Source of the DNA: Proteiniclasticum sediminis | Lineage (GTDB): Bacteria > Bacillota > Clostridia > Clostridiales > Clostridiaceae | Direction: 5' to 3' | Assembly: GCF_018128025.1 (NCBI RefSeq) | Contig: NZ_JAGSCS010000009.1 | Span: 1-39,409 of the forward strand | DNA: 39,409 bases | In this document: one piece after another, positions 1-10,300 of the stretch | Position numbering within the stretch: position 1 is the stretch's first letter | How the letters are laid out: every line of letters starts with the position of its first letter | Position numbers and translations under genes: made by a program | The notes under the pieces: generated by a model | What the model was told of the DNA's origin: nothing | The model's database searches: none | Seen by the model: only the letters and a program-made list of their open reading frames with translations

Positions 1-2
1 TC

Positions 3-77
3 TATGGCTGCCAGAACGGCAAGCGGATCATCGATGACCACATGGTGAGACTCGTGATCAGCGGAGAATTAAGTTAA
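3..77 (+). pseudogene. 3' end of an unidentified CDS at the window edge
   Basis: The third forward frame is open from the first base to a TAA at 75-77 and encodes about 24 residues ending in ...VRLVISGELS. The fragment is too short to assign a family. A strong hairpin follows within 5 nt, which is typical of a real gene end. The repeats just downstream resemble mobile-element termini, so a transposition protein is possible, but that is inference. It could also be the end of an ordinary neighbouring gene. Confidence 0.3.
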
Positions 78-81
78 GAAA

Positions 82-115
82 ATGGCCAGCTCAACTGCAT
101 CGTTGAACTGGCCAT
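82..115 (+). terminator. Hairpin after the left-edge CDS end
   Basis: A 14-bp stem with a single mismatch (82-95 with 102-115) closes on a 6-nt loop, five bases after the TAA of the left-edge reading frame. The bases that follow (CTTCT) are only weakly T-rich, so termination may be partial. It could equally be part of a mobile-element end. Confidence 0.4.
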
Positions 116-180
116 CTTCTCCAGCAAATTTCGGACGCCTTAGCCCGTCAGGTTTTGGACGTCCAATCGTAGCAGTAACA

Positions 181-255
181 ACCGCTTACGCATAGAATCC
201 GTGCTTTTAATGACCGCTTACCTTTGATCCTGACTCCCAATAGAATATCATCGGA
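181..255. mobile_element. Repeat cluster resembling an IS21-family end (relic)
   Basis: The 9-mer ACCGCTTAC occurs at 181-189 and again at 213-221. Each copy is followed by a related stretch (CATAGAATCC, then GATCCTG), and AATAGAATATCATC follows near 239. Multiple degenerate copies of a TGACCGCTTAC-type unit are characteristic of the ends of many IS21-like elements. No istA or istB gene is visible in the window, so this is at most a relic or the outermost end of an element to the left. The assignment comes from memory of the family, not from a search. Confidence 0.25.
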
Positions 256-271
256 CTTCAAACTGAAAATG

Positions 272-299
272 ACCGGTCTTCGCAGGAGCGAAGCCCGGT
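272..299 (-). terminator. Probable terminator of the defence operon
   Basis: A 12-bp stem with one mismatch (272-283 with 288-299, loop AGGA) lies 40 nt past the stop of the last operon gene. Read on the minus strand, the stem is followed by CATTTTC, a short T-rich run. It is the only good hairpin between the operon end and the mobile-element repeats, so it is the natural terminator. Confidence 0.4.
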
Positions 300-303
300 A
301 TCA

Positions 304-349
304 TTATCGTGAAATAATCAAATTGCCTATGTTTTTGCTTATCGTGAAA
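304..349. repeat. 11-bp direct repeat TTATCGTGAAA at the operon end
   Basis: TTATCGTGAAA is present at 304-314 and 339-349, copies starting 35 bp apart. The right copy overlaps the stop codon of the last operon gene. Such a short duplication at the edge of an A+T-rich island could be a recombination or insertion scar, or chance in A+T-rich sequence. No third copy was noticed at the right edge of the island. Confidence 0.4.
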
Positions 350-995
350 AGAAAGAGAGTTTTATTTTCCCCTCCAACGACTCCTTTCTAATCCAACTCA
401 GCACATTCTCATTTAAGTCCGCAATTGTTGCCTGACCAGAAGTCATTTTTGTCAAGAAAAGAATTGTCTCTTGGTCCATGTTTAAGCTCTGTATCAATAA
501 CTCTGCATTCGTCATTGCGTTTTTTAGGCTACTAAATAGTCTTGTATCAAGTGTCCAGTTTTCAGCAACCTTAATGTCATTTAAACATCTAGTCACTTTT
601 TCCGAATTAATACCACTAATAACTCTAAGTGTATTAGTAGTAGTATTGGTATAGGCGGAAAAATGCTTGATCCAACTCGTCTTAATAGTAGTTTGTATTG
701 ACTTGAAATCAGTGTCTATTTTAGTAAGTTCATCTTTATTTGCAAAACCAGTTGAATACACATTTTGTAAATTAACTACGATACTTTTCAAGTCAGCCTG
801 AAGAGTGTCCGACATTGAAAAAGAAAGATTGTCCTGTACAAACTTCACTGCTTCAATAAATGATTTTACTTGCTCGACTAAGGATTTATACTTGGTATCT
901 GTGGAGGTTTGCTGATTTTGATTTATTTTTATTGCTTCATGTCGACGCAGGGATTTCATTGCTTTTATTTGATTATCAAGTCTATTAAGAATCAT
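339..995 (-). CDS. Small helical protein, last gene of the multi-helicase operon (possible DpdI-like)
   Basis: A predicted 218-residue, mostly alpha-helical soluble protein with no transmembrane segment or enzymatic motif that I recognise. The N-terminal 60 residues are charged and coiled-coil-like. The C-terminal 40 residues (LTKMTSGQATIADLNENV then a tryptophan-containing helix) look like a compact conserved module. The ATG at 995 is chosen because it overlaps the preceding gene's TGA as ATGA and has GGAGG eight bases upstream; a longer start at 1028 lacks that signal. The overlap implies translational coupling to the ATPase, suggesting a subunit in fixed ratio with it. In Dpd loci a small protein (DpdI) occupies this place after DpdH; that name rests on position and size, not a recognised motif. 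Confidence 0.65.
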   Translation of the reverse strand: MILNRLDNQIKAMKSLRRHEAIKINQNQQTSTDTKYKSLVEQVKSFIEAVKFVQDNLSFSMSDTLQADLKSIVVNLQNVYSTGFANKDELTKIDTDFKSIQTTIKTSWIKHFSAYTNTTTNTLRVISGINSEKVTRCLNDIKVAENWTLDTRLFSSLKNAMTNAELLIQSLNMDQETILFLTKMTSGQATIADLNENVLSWIRKESLEGKIKLSFFSR

Positions 996-3900
996 ACCTG
1001 CGCCTCCATTTCCAACATAGATAAACACTTGGCTAGCTCTGCTTTTTCATAAGCGTACCGATTAATGGAATCATTCGTATCACTAATATCTCCTAAGGCC
1101 TCTTTTCGACTATTAAGCTGCTTATCTACCGTTAACATATCGGTTTCAAGCTGTTTGAAAAGAGTAACTAACGGCTGTAAATCAGAAACTGGATCAACTG
1201 CAAAAGTCATTATAATAGTTAATGGGTCATCTTCATCTATAACCTCTCCAATATCGCTTATTGCTTTTGCAATTAACTTTGCGTTTGCCTTAATATTATC
1301 AGAAGATGAGAAGGCAACAGGAATACGTGTATTATTAATTTCTGTATAGAATTCTTTTACCTTTTCTGCAAAATCAGTAATAACGTCTTCTTCAATGTCA
1401 TCGCTATCAAAATAACCATATACATCCTGAATTATAGAACGTGCATTTTCAACCTCTGCTTTAGCAACACTTTGAATGCGTTCAATTATGTATTTTAAAT
1501 AATCAAAAACATCGCGTCTTGGTTTAACAAAATCCTGTGACTCAAACGCTTCATCAGCTATTTTTAATCTATCTGTCTTTACCTTCTCGAACACTTTGCT
1601 TAGGTTAGGCTCATCCAAAACAATAATGGAGCCGCCACTACCCTGAGGAAGATTAAAATACTGACGTACAGTTTCCTTATTAGATATGTCAGCTCCTCTT
1701 TGAGATAGCAATGAAACAAGGGAATTCCATTCTTTAGTATGATAAGTTTTTTCCACTTTTACTTGCTTCAAATCAAACAAATGCTTTACAGTTAAATTAT
1801 CAAGTTTTCTTTCTTTGAAATCTCCACACAATATCATCCGATATATCTCTGCTGCAATGGCAGCTTCAATATAGCTTGTATTTGAAACAGCCTCTTCTCT
1901 TACGGCTTTGATGATTACGTCTTTTATTCTTGAAGACCAAGAAGTAACTAAGTATGCATCAAAATCAGATTCTGGATAATTCCAACTTTGAGATCCATAT
2001 TCACGCCACCGTATAAATATGCTGATAACGTTCATTGAATCCCGATTGGCAGGCATTACATATAAGCCAGGAGCCCTCAATTTTGTCTGGTTCTCAAACG
2101 TAACAAGTTTAACACTTGAATTCTTAATCTTTGTGATATTGTCAACGGATATTCCTTCAGCCTGCCAATTAATTGATGACATCAGGTAGTCACAAATATC
2201 ACCTTGCGCTGCACGAAGGACTCCGCTTGTACCAACGTTTGCAGAAACATCAATTGAATGTCCAATGGTCCAATTGCTTAATTCAGCATTTGATTTACTT
2301 ACCTTTTCTTGAATTTTGTTTGGAACTGTATGAACAGGAGGCTCTACTTGTTCTATTATTTGAGAGTCTCCCTTAGGATTAGGTGTGGGTTTTGGAACCG
2401 GCTGTTTAGGGCGATGAACTTCTGCTAGAGTCAGTGCCGGAAGCCCAAGTTCTTCAATTATTTCTTTCTTTATGTCAGAAATAAATATTGTTCCATCTTT
2501 TACATACTGATCAGGTGTTCCATCACCCCAAATACTCAAGAAACGTAAAAGCCGATCCGCCTTATGTTCATCTTTAACTTGGTTATGTATTATATAACTT
2601 AGTGTTGTATTTATGTTAATAATATTATACTTATTACTAGGAAAACTTTCTTTGTTTGCTAATATATCACTTATTACAGGTTCAATAATATCTCGTATTA
2701 TATATCTTGGTGTCTGATGACCTTGTGTTAATGCATATCTATACAAATAGCGAATACTATTTTTTGTAAAAGGATACAAACACAATTGCTTTCCAAATTC
2801 AATCGGCACGAACTCCCATTTTGAGCCTTCCTTAACTTCGTGTACAGGATATTCTGATGCCATTGCATGATTAGTCATCCAATCAGAAATAACTGATTCC
2901 GGAAGAGACATAGCATTAATATACCTTCCTACAAACTCAAATACTTCATTTTCGTCGAATGCATCACTTTGAATATACACATACTGGGTAATGCGATCTT
3001 TATGATTGTCTCTAAAGTTAGTTTGAAGATAATTGCTTGTAGTTCCAATAATGGAAGAGATCCGACAGAGTTTATCAATGCTATTCATGCCAGTATGATC
3101 AACAATTAACGCATCTAGTAATGCATCATCTACACCCGTAAAGGATGTAACGTCTTCGATAAATAATGTTAAGTTCTTACCTATCCGGAAAAGTTCTTTT
3201 CGGATATCTTGGAAAATATCTCTAAAATCACCAGGTTCAATGCCTGCGCATCTTTGAATTACGTCATTAACAAACTGATTTAAGTAGTCAGCTATTTTTT
3301 TCGCATCATCTTTACCACTTTCATCAGCCATCAACTCTCTAGCCATTTTTTCAGCTTTTGGGTCTGCTCCTGCACGTAAAATATTTTCAAATAAATCTGT
3401 TGACACCAAGAAATCCTTCTGTTGAAACTGTGCAACCGTATCACGATCAACAGAAGAGTTTTCGGCAACCTTAGAATAAATTCGCTCTATCGGGCCATCA
3501 GATGACATAAGATGATACTGAACGACTTCATTGTTTAGAAAAGCTGTAAGTCGCTTACGCTTAACATTTGTAAGCCTAATTTCATGGCTTTCATCATCAT
3601 GTTCTACTTCATTAATAAAATCATGATAAATTCTTCCCTTTAGCTTGCTTTCATCTTCAATAACAGTAGCTTTTACTAATCTATCATAGACTTCTTTATT
3701 TGAAATTTCCTGTACTTCAGGAGTTGCAAGAAGCTGTCTAATAGTGCCTTTCAAAGTATTATCACTTCTGCGAATAAAAAGTACTACTTCATTTTGTGGC
3801 TTATCATAATGAAAACGGGTTTGAAACCATCTTATTAGATGTGATTTTCCTGTACCACTTTGACCATAAATCGTGATAAATTGATGTCGATTATCTTGAT

Positions 3901-4090
3901 TAAGTACAAATTCTTTATATATTTCTTCCTCTGAATAATCTTTTCCACCAGTTGGCATCAAATCGAACTTATTAATTAAATGAAGTCGTTTCAAGGCAAC
4001 ATGAGTCGCTAAAAAGTCACCTTGAGATGCTGTAATAGAATCTGGTTTCACTACATAGGTTATTCTTTTTCTCGCTAAACTTAAATCCAC
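992..4090 (-). CDS. Large P-loop ATPase, DpdH-like
   Basis: A 1032-residue protein. A Walker A motif, GQSGTGKS, lies at residues 76-83 and a Walker B strand, LTLFIED, at 307-313, followed by a sensor-like SSIIGTTSN segment. About 225 residues separate Walker A from Walker B, so the ATPase core carries a large insertion. A proline-rich linker lies near residues 556-590, and a C-terminal half of unknown fold ends in a long helical, coiled-coil-like region. The start is GTG at 4090 with GGGGG a few bases upstream, 9 nt after the previous gene. Size, single ATPase core and position directly after a DpdG-like gene match DpdH of the Dpd DNA modification-restriction systems. A BREX BrxC/PglY-like ATPase is the main alternative. 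The likely role is an ATP-driven sensor or clamp on DNA together with the helicases; this is inference. Confidence 0.75.
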   Translation of the reverse strand: MDLSLARKRITYVVKPDSITASQGDFLATHVALKRLHLINKFDLMPTGGKDYSEEEIYKEFVLNQDNRHQFITIYGQSGTGKSHLIRWFQTRFHYDKPQNEVVLFIRRSDNTLKGTIRQLLATPEVQEISNKEVYDRLVKATVIEDESKLKGRIYHDFINEVEHDDESHEIRLTNVKRKRLTAFLNNEVVQYHLMSSDGPIERIYSKVAENSSVDRDTVAQFQQKDFLVSTDLFENILRAGADPKAEKMARELMADESGKDDAKKIADYLNQFVNDVIQRCAGIEPGDFRDIFQDIRKELFRIGKNLTLFIEDVTSFTGVDDALLDALIVDHTGMNSIDKLCRISSIIGTTSNYLQTNFRDNHKDRITQYVYIQSDAFDENEVFEFVGRYINAMSLPESVISDWMTNHAMASEYPVHEVKEGSKWEFVPIEFGKQLCLYPFTKNSIRYLYRYALTQGHQTPRYIIRDIIEPVISDILANKESFPSNKYNIININTTLSYIIHNQVKDEHKADRLLRFLSIWGDGTPDQYVKDGTIFISDIKKEIIEELGLPALTLAEVHRPKQPVPKPTPNPKGDSQIIEQVEPPVHTVPNKIQEKVSKSNAELSNWTIGHSIDVSANVGTSGVLRAAQGDICDYLMSSINWQAEGISVDNITKIKNSSVKLVTFENQTKLRAPGLYVMPANRDSMNVISIFIRWREYGSQSWNYPESDFDAYLVTSWSSRIKDVIIKAVREEAVSNTSYIEAAIAAEIYRMILCGDFKERKLDNLTVKHLFDLKQVKVEKTYHTKEWNSLVSLLSQRGADISNKETVRQYFNLPQGSGGSIIVLDEPNLSKVFEKVKTDRLKIADEAFESQDFVKPRRDVFDYLKYIIERIQSVAKAEVENARSIIQDVYGYFDSDDIEEDVITDFAEKVKEFYTEINNTRIPVAFSSSDNIKANAKLIAKAISDIGEVIDEDDPLTIIMTFAVDPVSDLQPLVTLFKQLETDMLTVDKQLNSRKEALGDISDTNDSINRYAYEKAELAKCLSMLEMEAQV

Positions 4091-4099
4091 ATTATCCCC

Positions 4100-4879
4100 C
4101 TATTTGATAACTGTTATATTTGTTACAGTTCCGCTAATTACATGAGCTTTAAATGGATACAAATTCCATATATCTTCCTGGTCAAGGATGTGTTCAAGCT
4201 TAATAACCCCTGCATCATGCAAAGACCGTAGCCCATTTGATACTCCGTAATTTAAAATTTTGTTCGACGGGTTATAATCAACTATCATTTTGCTATACGG
4301 AAGAATTCTATTGATGAAGTCACCGAAAGAATACGTGCGATTTTTTTCAAAGCCCGCAATACTAATAACATCAGCTAAAAACACATCCGCATTTGGAATT
4401 ATGAACATATCTTGTAAATAACCAAGGCCCAAAAAAGAGACCCAAAATCTCCATGCTCGCATAGCCGGGGCATCAACTTCTTGATTTATCATTTGCTTGA
4501 TCTTAGAGGACAATGTAGAGACATTTTTTTCGCCAGTTAGTACACTATTTCCTAATTGGTAATAAGCTTGTGTAACTTGATAGAATTGTCCTTTTTGGAA
4601 CTCTTCTAGCATTCCATTTATATATTTCCGCATTGAAGCAGTGCTCATGATCACACTGGGTTCTACTGCCAACATAACCATATTATCTGAGATTGAAATT
4701 AACTTTAGTTCATTCGCTGCAGTTCTATAATCCGAATAATATGAAGATGTCTGATTGAGATAATCTGGTTCCATCTTTTCTTTCAGCGCAGAGATTGAGA
4801 TAGGTTTCTTCTCAACAATCTTGCATAATGTAAATACCCGCTCCGGAATTGCAGTTGTAACCATCTTTTCCTTAAACAT
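4100..4879 (-). CDS. Winged-helix protein, DpdG-like
   Basis: A 259-residue soluble protein. Residues about 10-70 (PERVFTLCKIVEKKPISIS and following) have the helix-turn-helix plus wing pattern of a winged-helix DNA-binding domain. The rest is helical, with an aromatic segment around RAWRFWVSFLGLGYL. No catalytic motif is visible. The start has a perfect AGGAGG six bases upstream. It sits between the RecQ-like helicase (15 nt upstream) and the large ATPase (9 nt downstream), the place of DpdG in Dpd clusters. A DNA-recognition or adaptor subunit is the likely role. The family name rests on gene order, size and the N-terminal fold, so it is moderately secure. Confidence 0.7.
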   Translation of the reverse strand: MFKEKMVTTAIPERVFTLCKIVEKKPISISALKEKMEPDYLNQTSSYYSDYRTAANELKLISISDNMVMLAVEPSVIMSTASMRKYINGMLEEFQKGQFYQVTQAYYQLGNSVLTGEKNVSTLSSKIKQMINQEVDAPAMRAWRFWVSFLGLGYLQDMFIIPNADVFLADVISIAGFEKNRTYSFGDFINRILPYSKMIVDYNPSNKILNYGVSNGLRSLHDAGVIKLEHILDQEDIWNLYPFKAHVISGTVTNITVIK

Positions 4880-4894
4880 TTTAACCTCCTTATA

Positions 4895-7363
4895 CTAAAT
4901 AAGAGCCCGCACAGGAATTACTGGTCCATTAACCAAATCAACAAAGGCTTTATTAATCCAATCAAAGTATATATTCTCATCAATGATGTGTACTACTTTG
5001 ATTTCAGAATGAGTACTCAAGTTACTCTGAACAAATTTAAGAAGATCGTAAATATCTTTTGTTGATCCGCTATACTTAACAGCAATAAGCCCTGAGAAAA
5101 AGTAATAGCTCTTTTTCTTTACTAATTCACGTAAATCTTTGGCGTTGAGAACAATAAAATTACTGATGGCTTCCATTCCATTCATCCAGACATCGATATT
5201 ATTTTCGTTCGAAGAGATAAATGCTGATATACGGAGCCTGGACAACTCATTTAGCAGGACAGAGCGTTCTTTTTCAGATGGTATAATAATAATCTCGCGT
5301 GTGCTAGAAAAAAGCGCCATTTGATCCTGTGCCAATTCCATAAATGGATAGTCCACAGGTATTTTGAGAGGAAAATCCACAAAATCACTCTCATTGGGGG
5401 CGTTGTGTGAATTACAACCAGCACAGTATTCGGACACTTTATCATATGTTTCATAGAACATTTCAGACCAACAATAAGATTCACTTCGTTTTATCGCAGT
5501 CTGCATCGTTTGAAAGGACTCCTGATAATACTTCAATTCAATAGACCGAAAACTATCGATAACCTCAGTCTGATGATCGTCATTCATTCGAAGTGCATCT
5601 TCACTTATTTCAATAACAAAAATGTATTTTGTTGATTGAGGTATTACTTCATGAATTTTAATTAGTCCAAATCTACGTAGGAAAAGAAGAACATAAATAT
5701 TCCAATTCATGTCTGCATCTGACGTTGGGGTATCGTCAAATGCATCTATTGAAGAGTAAATTGGTCTAATCGATGTATCAATATAATTTAATTTACCTTT
5801 TCGAGGTGAACAATCGCTATTGTACATGCTATTCCATCTACCAACTATTTTTTCTGTTGTCATTACTTTTTTTGAAATACGACCAAAAGCGATAGATAGA
5901 TCATCTGGATATATACACATAATACTTAGACAAGGAAGTCGATCTCTTCCGCCACGACCTAATTCTTGGTAATACGCGTTGGGATTTTGAGGAATATACG
6001 TGTGTAATACCGTTCGGACATCACTTTTGTCAACTCCAACACCAAAAGCAGATGTAGCGACCATTATATCGAATTGATCATCAACCCATGCATCTATTAG
6101 TTCTTTACGACGTGTTCCTGTTGTTAGTCCAGTAAAAGTCTTTACATTCTTTATATCATTTAAATGCAAATACTCTGCTATTTCACCTGCGTCATCTGGT
6201 CTTGCTACATATATAATCATTGGATGAGGCATCTTTCTTACCAGGTCAAGCATCTTTCTCTTTTTGTCGGAATATGATTTGGATTTGACTAACATGTATC
6301 GCGGCTCATGTCTTAAAGAATCACATCGTATCTCGATCCATTTTTTACCATCTGAAGAAAAAAAGTCTTTCAAAATTGAAATGCACCGTTGTTCAAATGT
6401 TGCTGATAATAATATTGTTCGAATATTGGGATTGCTAAGTAAAAGCTTTTTCCTCCAAGATTCTAAACATTGATAGTCAATTCTAAACGAGGCTCCCCAG
6501 TCAATTACGATGTGTGCTTCATCAATTACAATATTTTTAAGATATCGTTTTGAATTAGCTTCTTTGATTACGTCTACGAATTCAGTGTTATTTATTAGGG
6601 CTTCGGGAGAAATAAACAGCATTTTAGCTGTTTTATTTCTAATAGCCTTTAGTATTGGTTTAGGGTCAACTCCGCTATTATACGAAAAGACCTCGTCATC
6701 AATTCTACTCGATTTAATGATCCCTTTTGCAACACGAACTTGGTCTATTGCCAGCGAAACTGTAGGCACAATAACAATAGTCAGGCCTTCTTTTTGATAT
6801 GCTAATGTCTGAGTTATTAAACTTTTTCCTCCACCAGTAGGTAGAGAGACTAAAGTTGTATATCCATTAGGAGTATTTAATGCTCCATATACGGCAAGTT
6901 TTTGAGCTATAGACTTAAACTGATGAAAGCCTGTAATTTTTACTATAAGTGGATCAGTATGTAAATTATGCCCCCTGAAGTCTACTTGAGTAGAGAACTC
7001 TTCCGACAGAAATGCTTTTTCTGCAAAGGAATGATTAACATACTTTGGGAATTGGTATGAAGCAAAATACTTACCAGTTTGCAGATCCTTTACTAATCCA
7101 AAATCATTTTCTTCGGGAATATCTAGTGTATCAATATGAATTTGCACTTGTAGTGTTAGCAGATAGTCTCGTAATGAAATCAAAACATCATTCAAACCAC
7201 ATAAATTTAGCTTGAATAAGTCGTAACTGTTTTTTAACCGTTTTGCAGAATGCAAAATAAACCGTTCTTTTGCTCCTTGATGAAGTTCAAAATCCAGTGT
7301 CAGTTCATTGGTGTTGTTATTTATATATAACTCTACTGCTGCATTAAGTTTCAACTTGTCCAT
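4895..7363 (-). CDS. RecQ-like superfamily 2 helicase, DpdF-like
   Basis: An 822-residue ATP-dependent DNA helicase. A roughly 140-residue N-terminal domain of unknown fold precedes a RecQ-type SF2 core: Walker A PTGGGKS (175-181), motif Ia IVIVPTVSLAIDQ, the DEAH box (281-284) followed by the DpdF-like WGASFR, motif III LLSAT, and motif VI QELGRGGRD (467-474). All helicase motifs look intact. The 350-residue C-terminal part lacks the usual RecQ RQC/HRDC layout and contains a YCAGC cysteine pair. The gene overlaps the end of the upstream SNF2-like gene by 20 nt, so the two are translationally linked. A RecQ-like helicase between DpdE-like and DpdG-like genes is the arrangement of Dpd restriction modules. 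An ordinary repair RecQ is unlikely given the context and C-terminus. Confidence 0.85.
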   Translation of the reverse strand: MDKLKLNAAVELYINNNTNELTLDFELHQGAKERFILHSAKRLKNSYDLFKLNLCGLNDVLISLRDYLLTLQVQIHIDTLDIPEENDFGLVKDLQTGKYFASYQFPKYVNHSFAEKAFLSEEFSTQVDFRGHNLHTDPLIVKITGFHQFKSIAQKLAVYGALNTPNGYTTLVSLPTGGGKSLITQTLAYQKEGLTIVIVPTVSLAIDQVRVAKGIIKSSRIDDEVFSYNSGVDPKPILKAIRNKTAKMLFISPEALINNTEFVDVIKEANSKRYLKNIVIDEAHIVIDWGASFRIDYQCLESWRKKLLLSNPNIRTILLSATFEQRCISILKDFFSSDGKKWIEIRCDSLRHEPRYMLVKSKSYSDKKRKMLDLVRKMPHPMIIYVARPDDAGEIAEYLHLNDIKNVKTFTGLTTGTRRKELIDAWVDDQFDIMVATSAFGVGVDKSDVRTVLHTYIPQNPNAYYQELGRGGRDRLPCLSIMCIYPDDLSIAFGRISKKVMTTEKIVGRWNSMYNSDCSPRKGKLNYIDTSIRPIYSSIDAFDDTPTSDADMNWNIYVLLFLRRFGLIKIHEVIPQSTKYIFVIEISEDALRMNDDHQTEVIDSFRSIELKYYQESFQTMQTAIKRSESYCWSEMFYETYDKVSEYCAGCNSHNAPNESDFVDFPLKIPVDYPFMELAQDQMALFSSTREIIIIPSEKERSVLLNELSRLRISAFISSNENNIDVWMNGMEAISNFIVLNAKDLRELVKKKSYYFFSGLIAVKYSGSTKDIYDLLKFVQSNLSTHSEIKVVHIIDENIYFDWINKAFVDLVNGPVIPVRALI

Positions 7364-10300
7364 TTGCTTCTTTCACCATCCACACAAATGCTACAGAATC
7401 GAGTGCTACTTTGGGCCGCTTTATAGCCTCAATTAACACATCTTGTTCCTTTTTCAGAGCATCTATAGTATCATCACTTACCCCATAGAACTCACTATTT
7501 GCTATTCGAGCCGAAAGAGTTCGTTCCATCTCTTCTCTAGCACCTCTAATGTTTGACCTATGTTTAAACTGACTAAACGCTTTTTCATAAGCACTTTTAT
7601 TCGCATTTGCAATAATCTCCAACCACACTTCCTCCGGATATTCTGCTTTAAACCAGGATACGTTGGTGGCACCGGTGATTTTATCATTAAGGTAGCGTGC
7701 AGATCGACTACGTTTACCAAGATGAATAGTTTTCCCTTTATTGAATCCTGCATTGACTATTTTAACAAACTCGCGAACTACAGCATCATCGGAAATAGAA
7801 TCCGGATTCTCAAGACTACTAGCAACCACAACCTGTTCAGACATCATGAAGTTTCTATAAGGTCCTAAAGCATGCGCAGATACACCATTATCGAGTAAAT
7901 AAGCCTCATTTGGTGCTATAGACCAAGTAAATATGAAACCTTTCCAGTCAATCTCAGAAGGTACAGCGAATGCACTTGATTTGCCTTTGCATGAGTTAAT
8001 AGCATTGTTCACAATGCAATCGAAAACTTCATCTCCCGGTGCAAAAAAGTGGAGATAATCATTTTCTATTGCTTTTTTTCTTATAAACGTTCCTTTTATA
8101 GCTCTGTCATAACTTTTTATCTCTTTACTCTTGTTATAAGCATCATTAACGCTGTTAAGGAACTTATTTTGGCTAGAGTTAAGATAATCGTTCCAACGAG
8201 GTGGAATCAGTTGGGAGTTAATTGCAGATTTTGGCGAGAAAGAGGCTGAAGTATAAGTTACTACTCCAGAATTACCTCCAAAACCACGAAAACCCGCCAA
8301 ACTAGCCCAATTTGTCATTGTGCTTGCAAAAAGATCATTTTCATTTTTGGCATAATAGTCAATAAGTCTCTTCAATTCCACATACATCGGCCGGAATATA
8401 AAGCTAGCCGCGTCATAATTCTGTTCTTTTCTAATAGTCTCTCTCATCGAATCTGCCAAATCAATAATTTTAGGAACACGCTCAAACAGACCATACTTGA
8501 AGTCTTTTTCAACAGCGGCAGTAATCTCATTGTTGATGTCCTTCATTATGATTTCCATACCACTAAGCGATTGAGTAAAGATCTTCAATCCATTGCTCCA
8601 GAATTTAAATAATGCCTCTTCAAATGTATTTACAGTATGAACAACTACAGAAGTAACGATCGATCTTGATGGGTCACGTTCAAGCCGATCAAGACGCCCA
8701 ATCCGTTGTTCAATCATATTGGCATCCCATGGTAAGTCTATATGTACTATATAATCCGCACATTGAAAATTTCGTCCTTCACCACCGGTGTAATCACATA
8801 ACATAATTCGACAAGTTGCTTCATTCTGAAAGCGATATGCATTCAATTCAACTTCTGATGAACTTAATCCTGCGCTAAAGAAACTAATCTCTTCAGCGGG
8901 AAATACCTTTTCCATCGCATTACGATACGCTTCAAATGTCTCAATATAGTTTGTGAAAACAACAATTTTTTTGTCGAACAGTTCATCAAAGAGCAAATTC
9001 ATAACTGAAACTAGACGTGTACACAAGTCAGACTCATACGCCCCGGGATCATCCAAAACTTCAGATATATTATTCACCAAATGGTCTTCTGCTACTACCC
9101 ACTTATCAGCATAGTTTAGTAGTTCGATGCTAATATTTTTGAAGCTTTTAAAGATTTTCTTCACTTGAGAAGAAAATGCCCAGGGAGAACTAAAGAATGC
9201 GCCAAGTAGAGGTTTAATCACTGTTTCGACTTCAATAACTCCTGCATTCTTAGTCAGTAAATCAGTGAGTATCTGATAGCAAACTGCTTCGTAGTAGTTT
9301 TTATCCGCATCAAGAGCATACGATATAGTCGAAAGTTCACGAGAAGGAAGAAGTCGTGTACCATCATCATTAATCTCAAGAATTTTTCGTCTATTTCTGA
9401 TAATATTGCTTTCTATTTGATAGTTACTACATATGTAAGAAATTATGACTTTAATCTGTTGAACACCTAATTTTTCGTCTTCATATGAGATCTTTTGAAG
9501 AATTGATGTGAGTTTTTTATCACTCAACTCGTTACAAATAACTTCAAGGTCATCATATATCTCTTCAAACAGTTCCCTACACTCCTCTGAATCATGTGGA
9601 TCTATTCCTGATTCTATAGCGTTTCCTATTTCTTCCTCATAGTCTCCAACATTATCCAGTATTAGCGCCGTTTTCTGTATAATTTTACTTTGCTTGTTAA
9701 CCAATTCACTAAAATGATCTAAGTTAAAAGAATCGTACTTTTCTGGTTGTAAAAGACGCAATAAATCGAGATATTCTTCTTTTCTTTGTTGAACTGGTGT
9801 TGCACTTAATATCAGAATGTTAGATGCCGCTAAACTGATTTTATGAAGCACCGAATACTGCGCCTTATTTGGTAGATAACGATGCACCTCATCAATTATA
9901 ACAAAATCCCACTGTTCGCTTAAATCTATCGAACTAATCTCAGAAATGGACTTAATTGTTACAGTATTATTGCTTCTTCCTATACCTACTGAAATATTAA
10001 ATTTAAGTAATAGTTCGGTTTTCCATTGCTCTTTTAATGTTTCCGGTACAACAATGAGAGCATTCCTATTTGCATGATTTTGCATAAAAATCTTCAAGAT
10101 AGAAATTGCTTCAATTGTTTTTCCCATACCAACTTCATCTGCAAGCATATAGCGACATGGACTTTGTTGCAGACAACGCATAATTGTATTCACTTGATGT
10201 GGAAGAAGATATATTTTAGATCCAGCTAATTCCTTAAATCCATAGATTGAATTTTTCAATATATTCATACTTCTAGAAACTACTGCATGTCCCATATACC

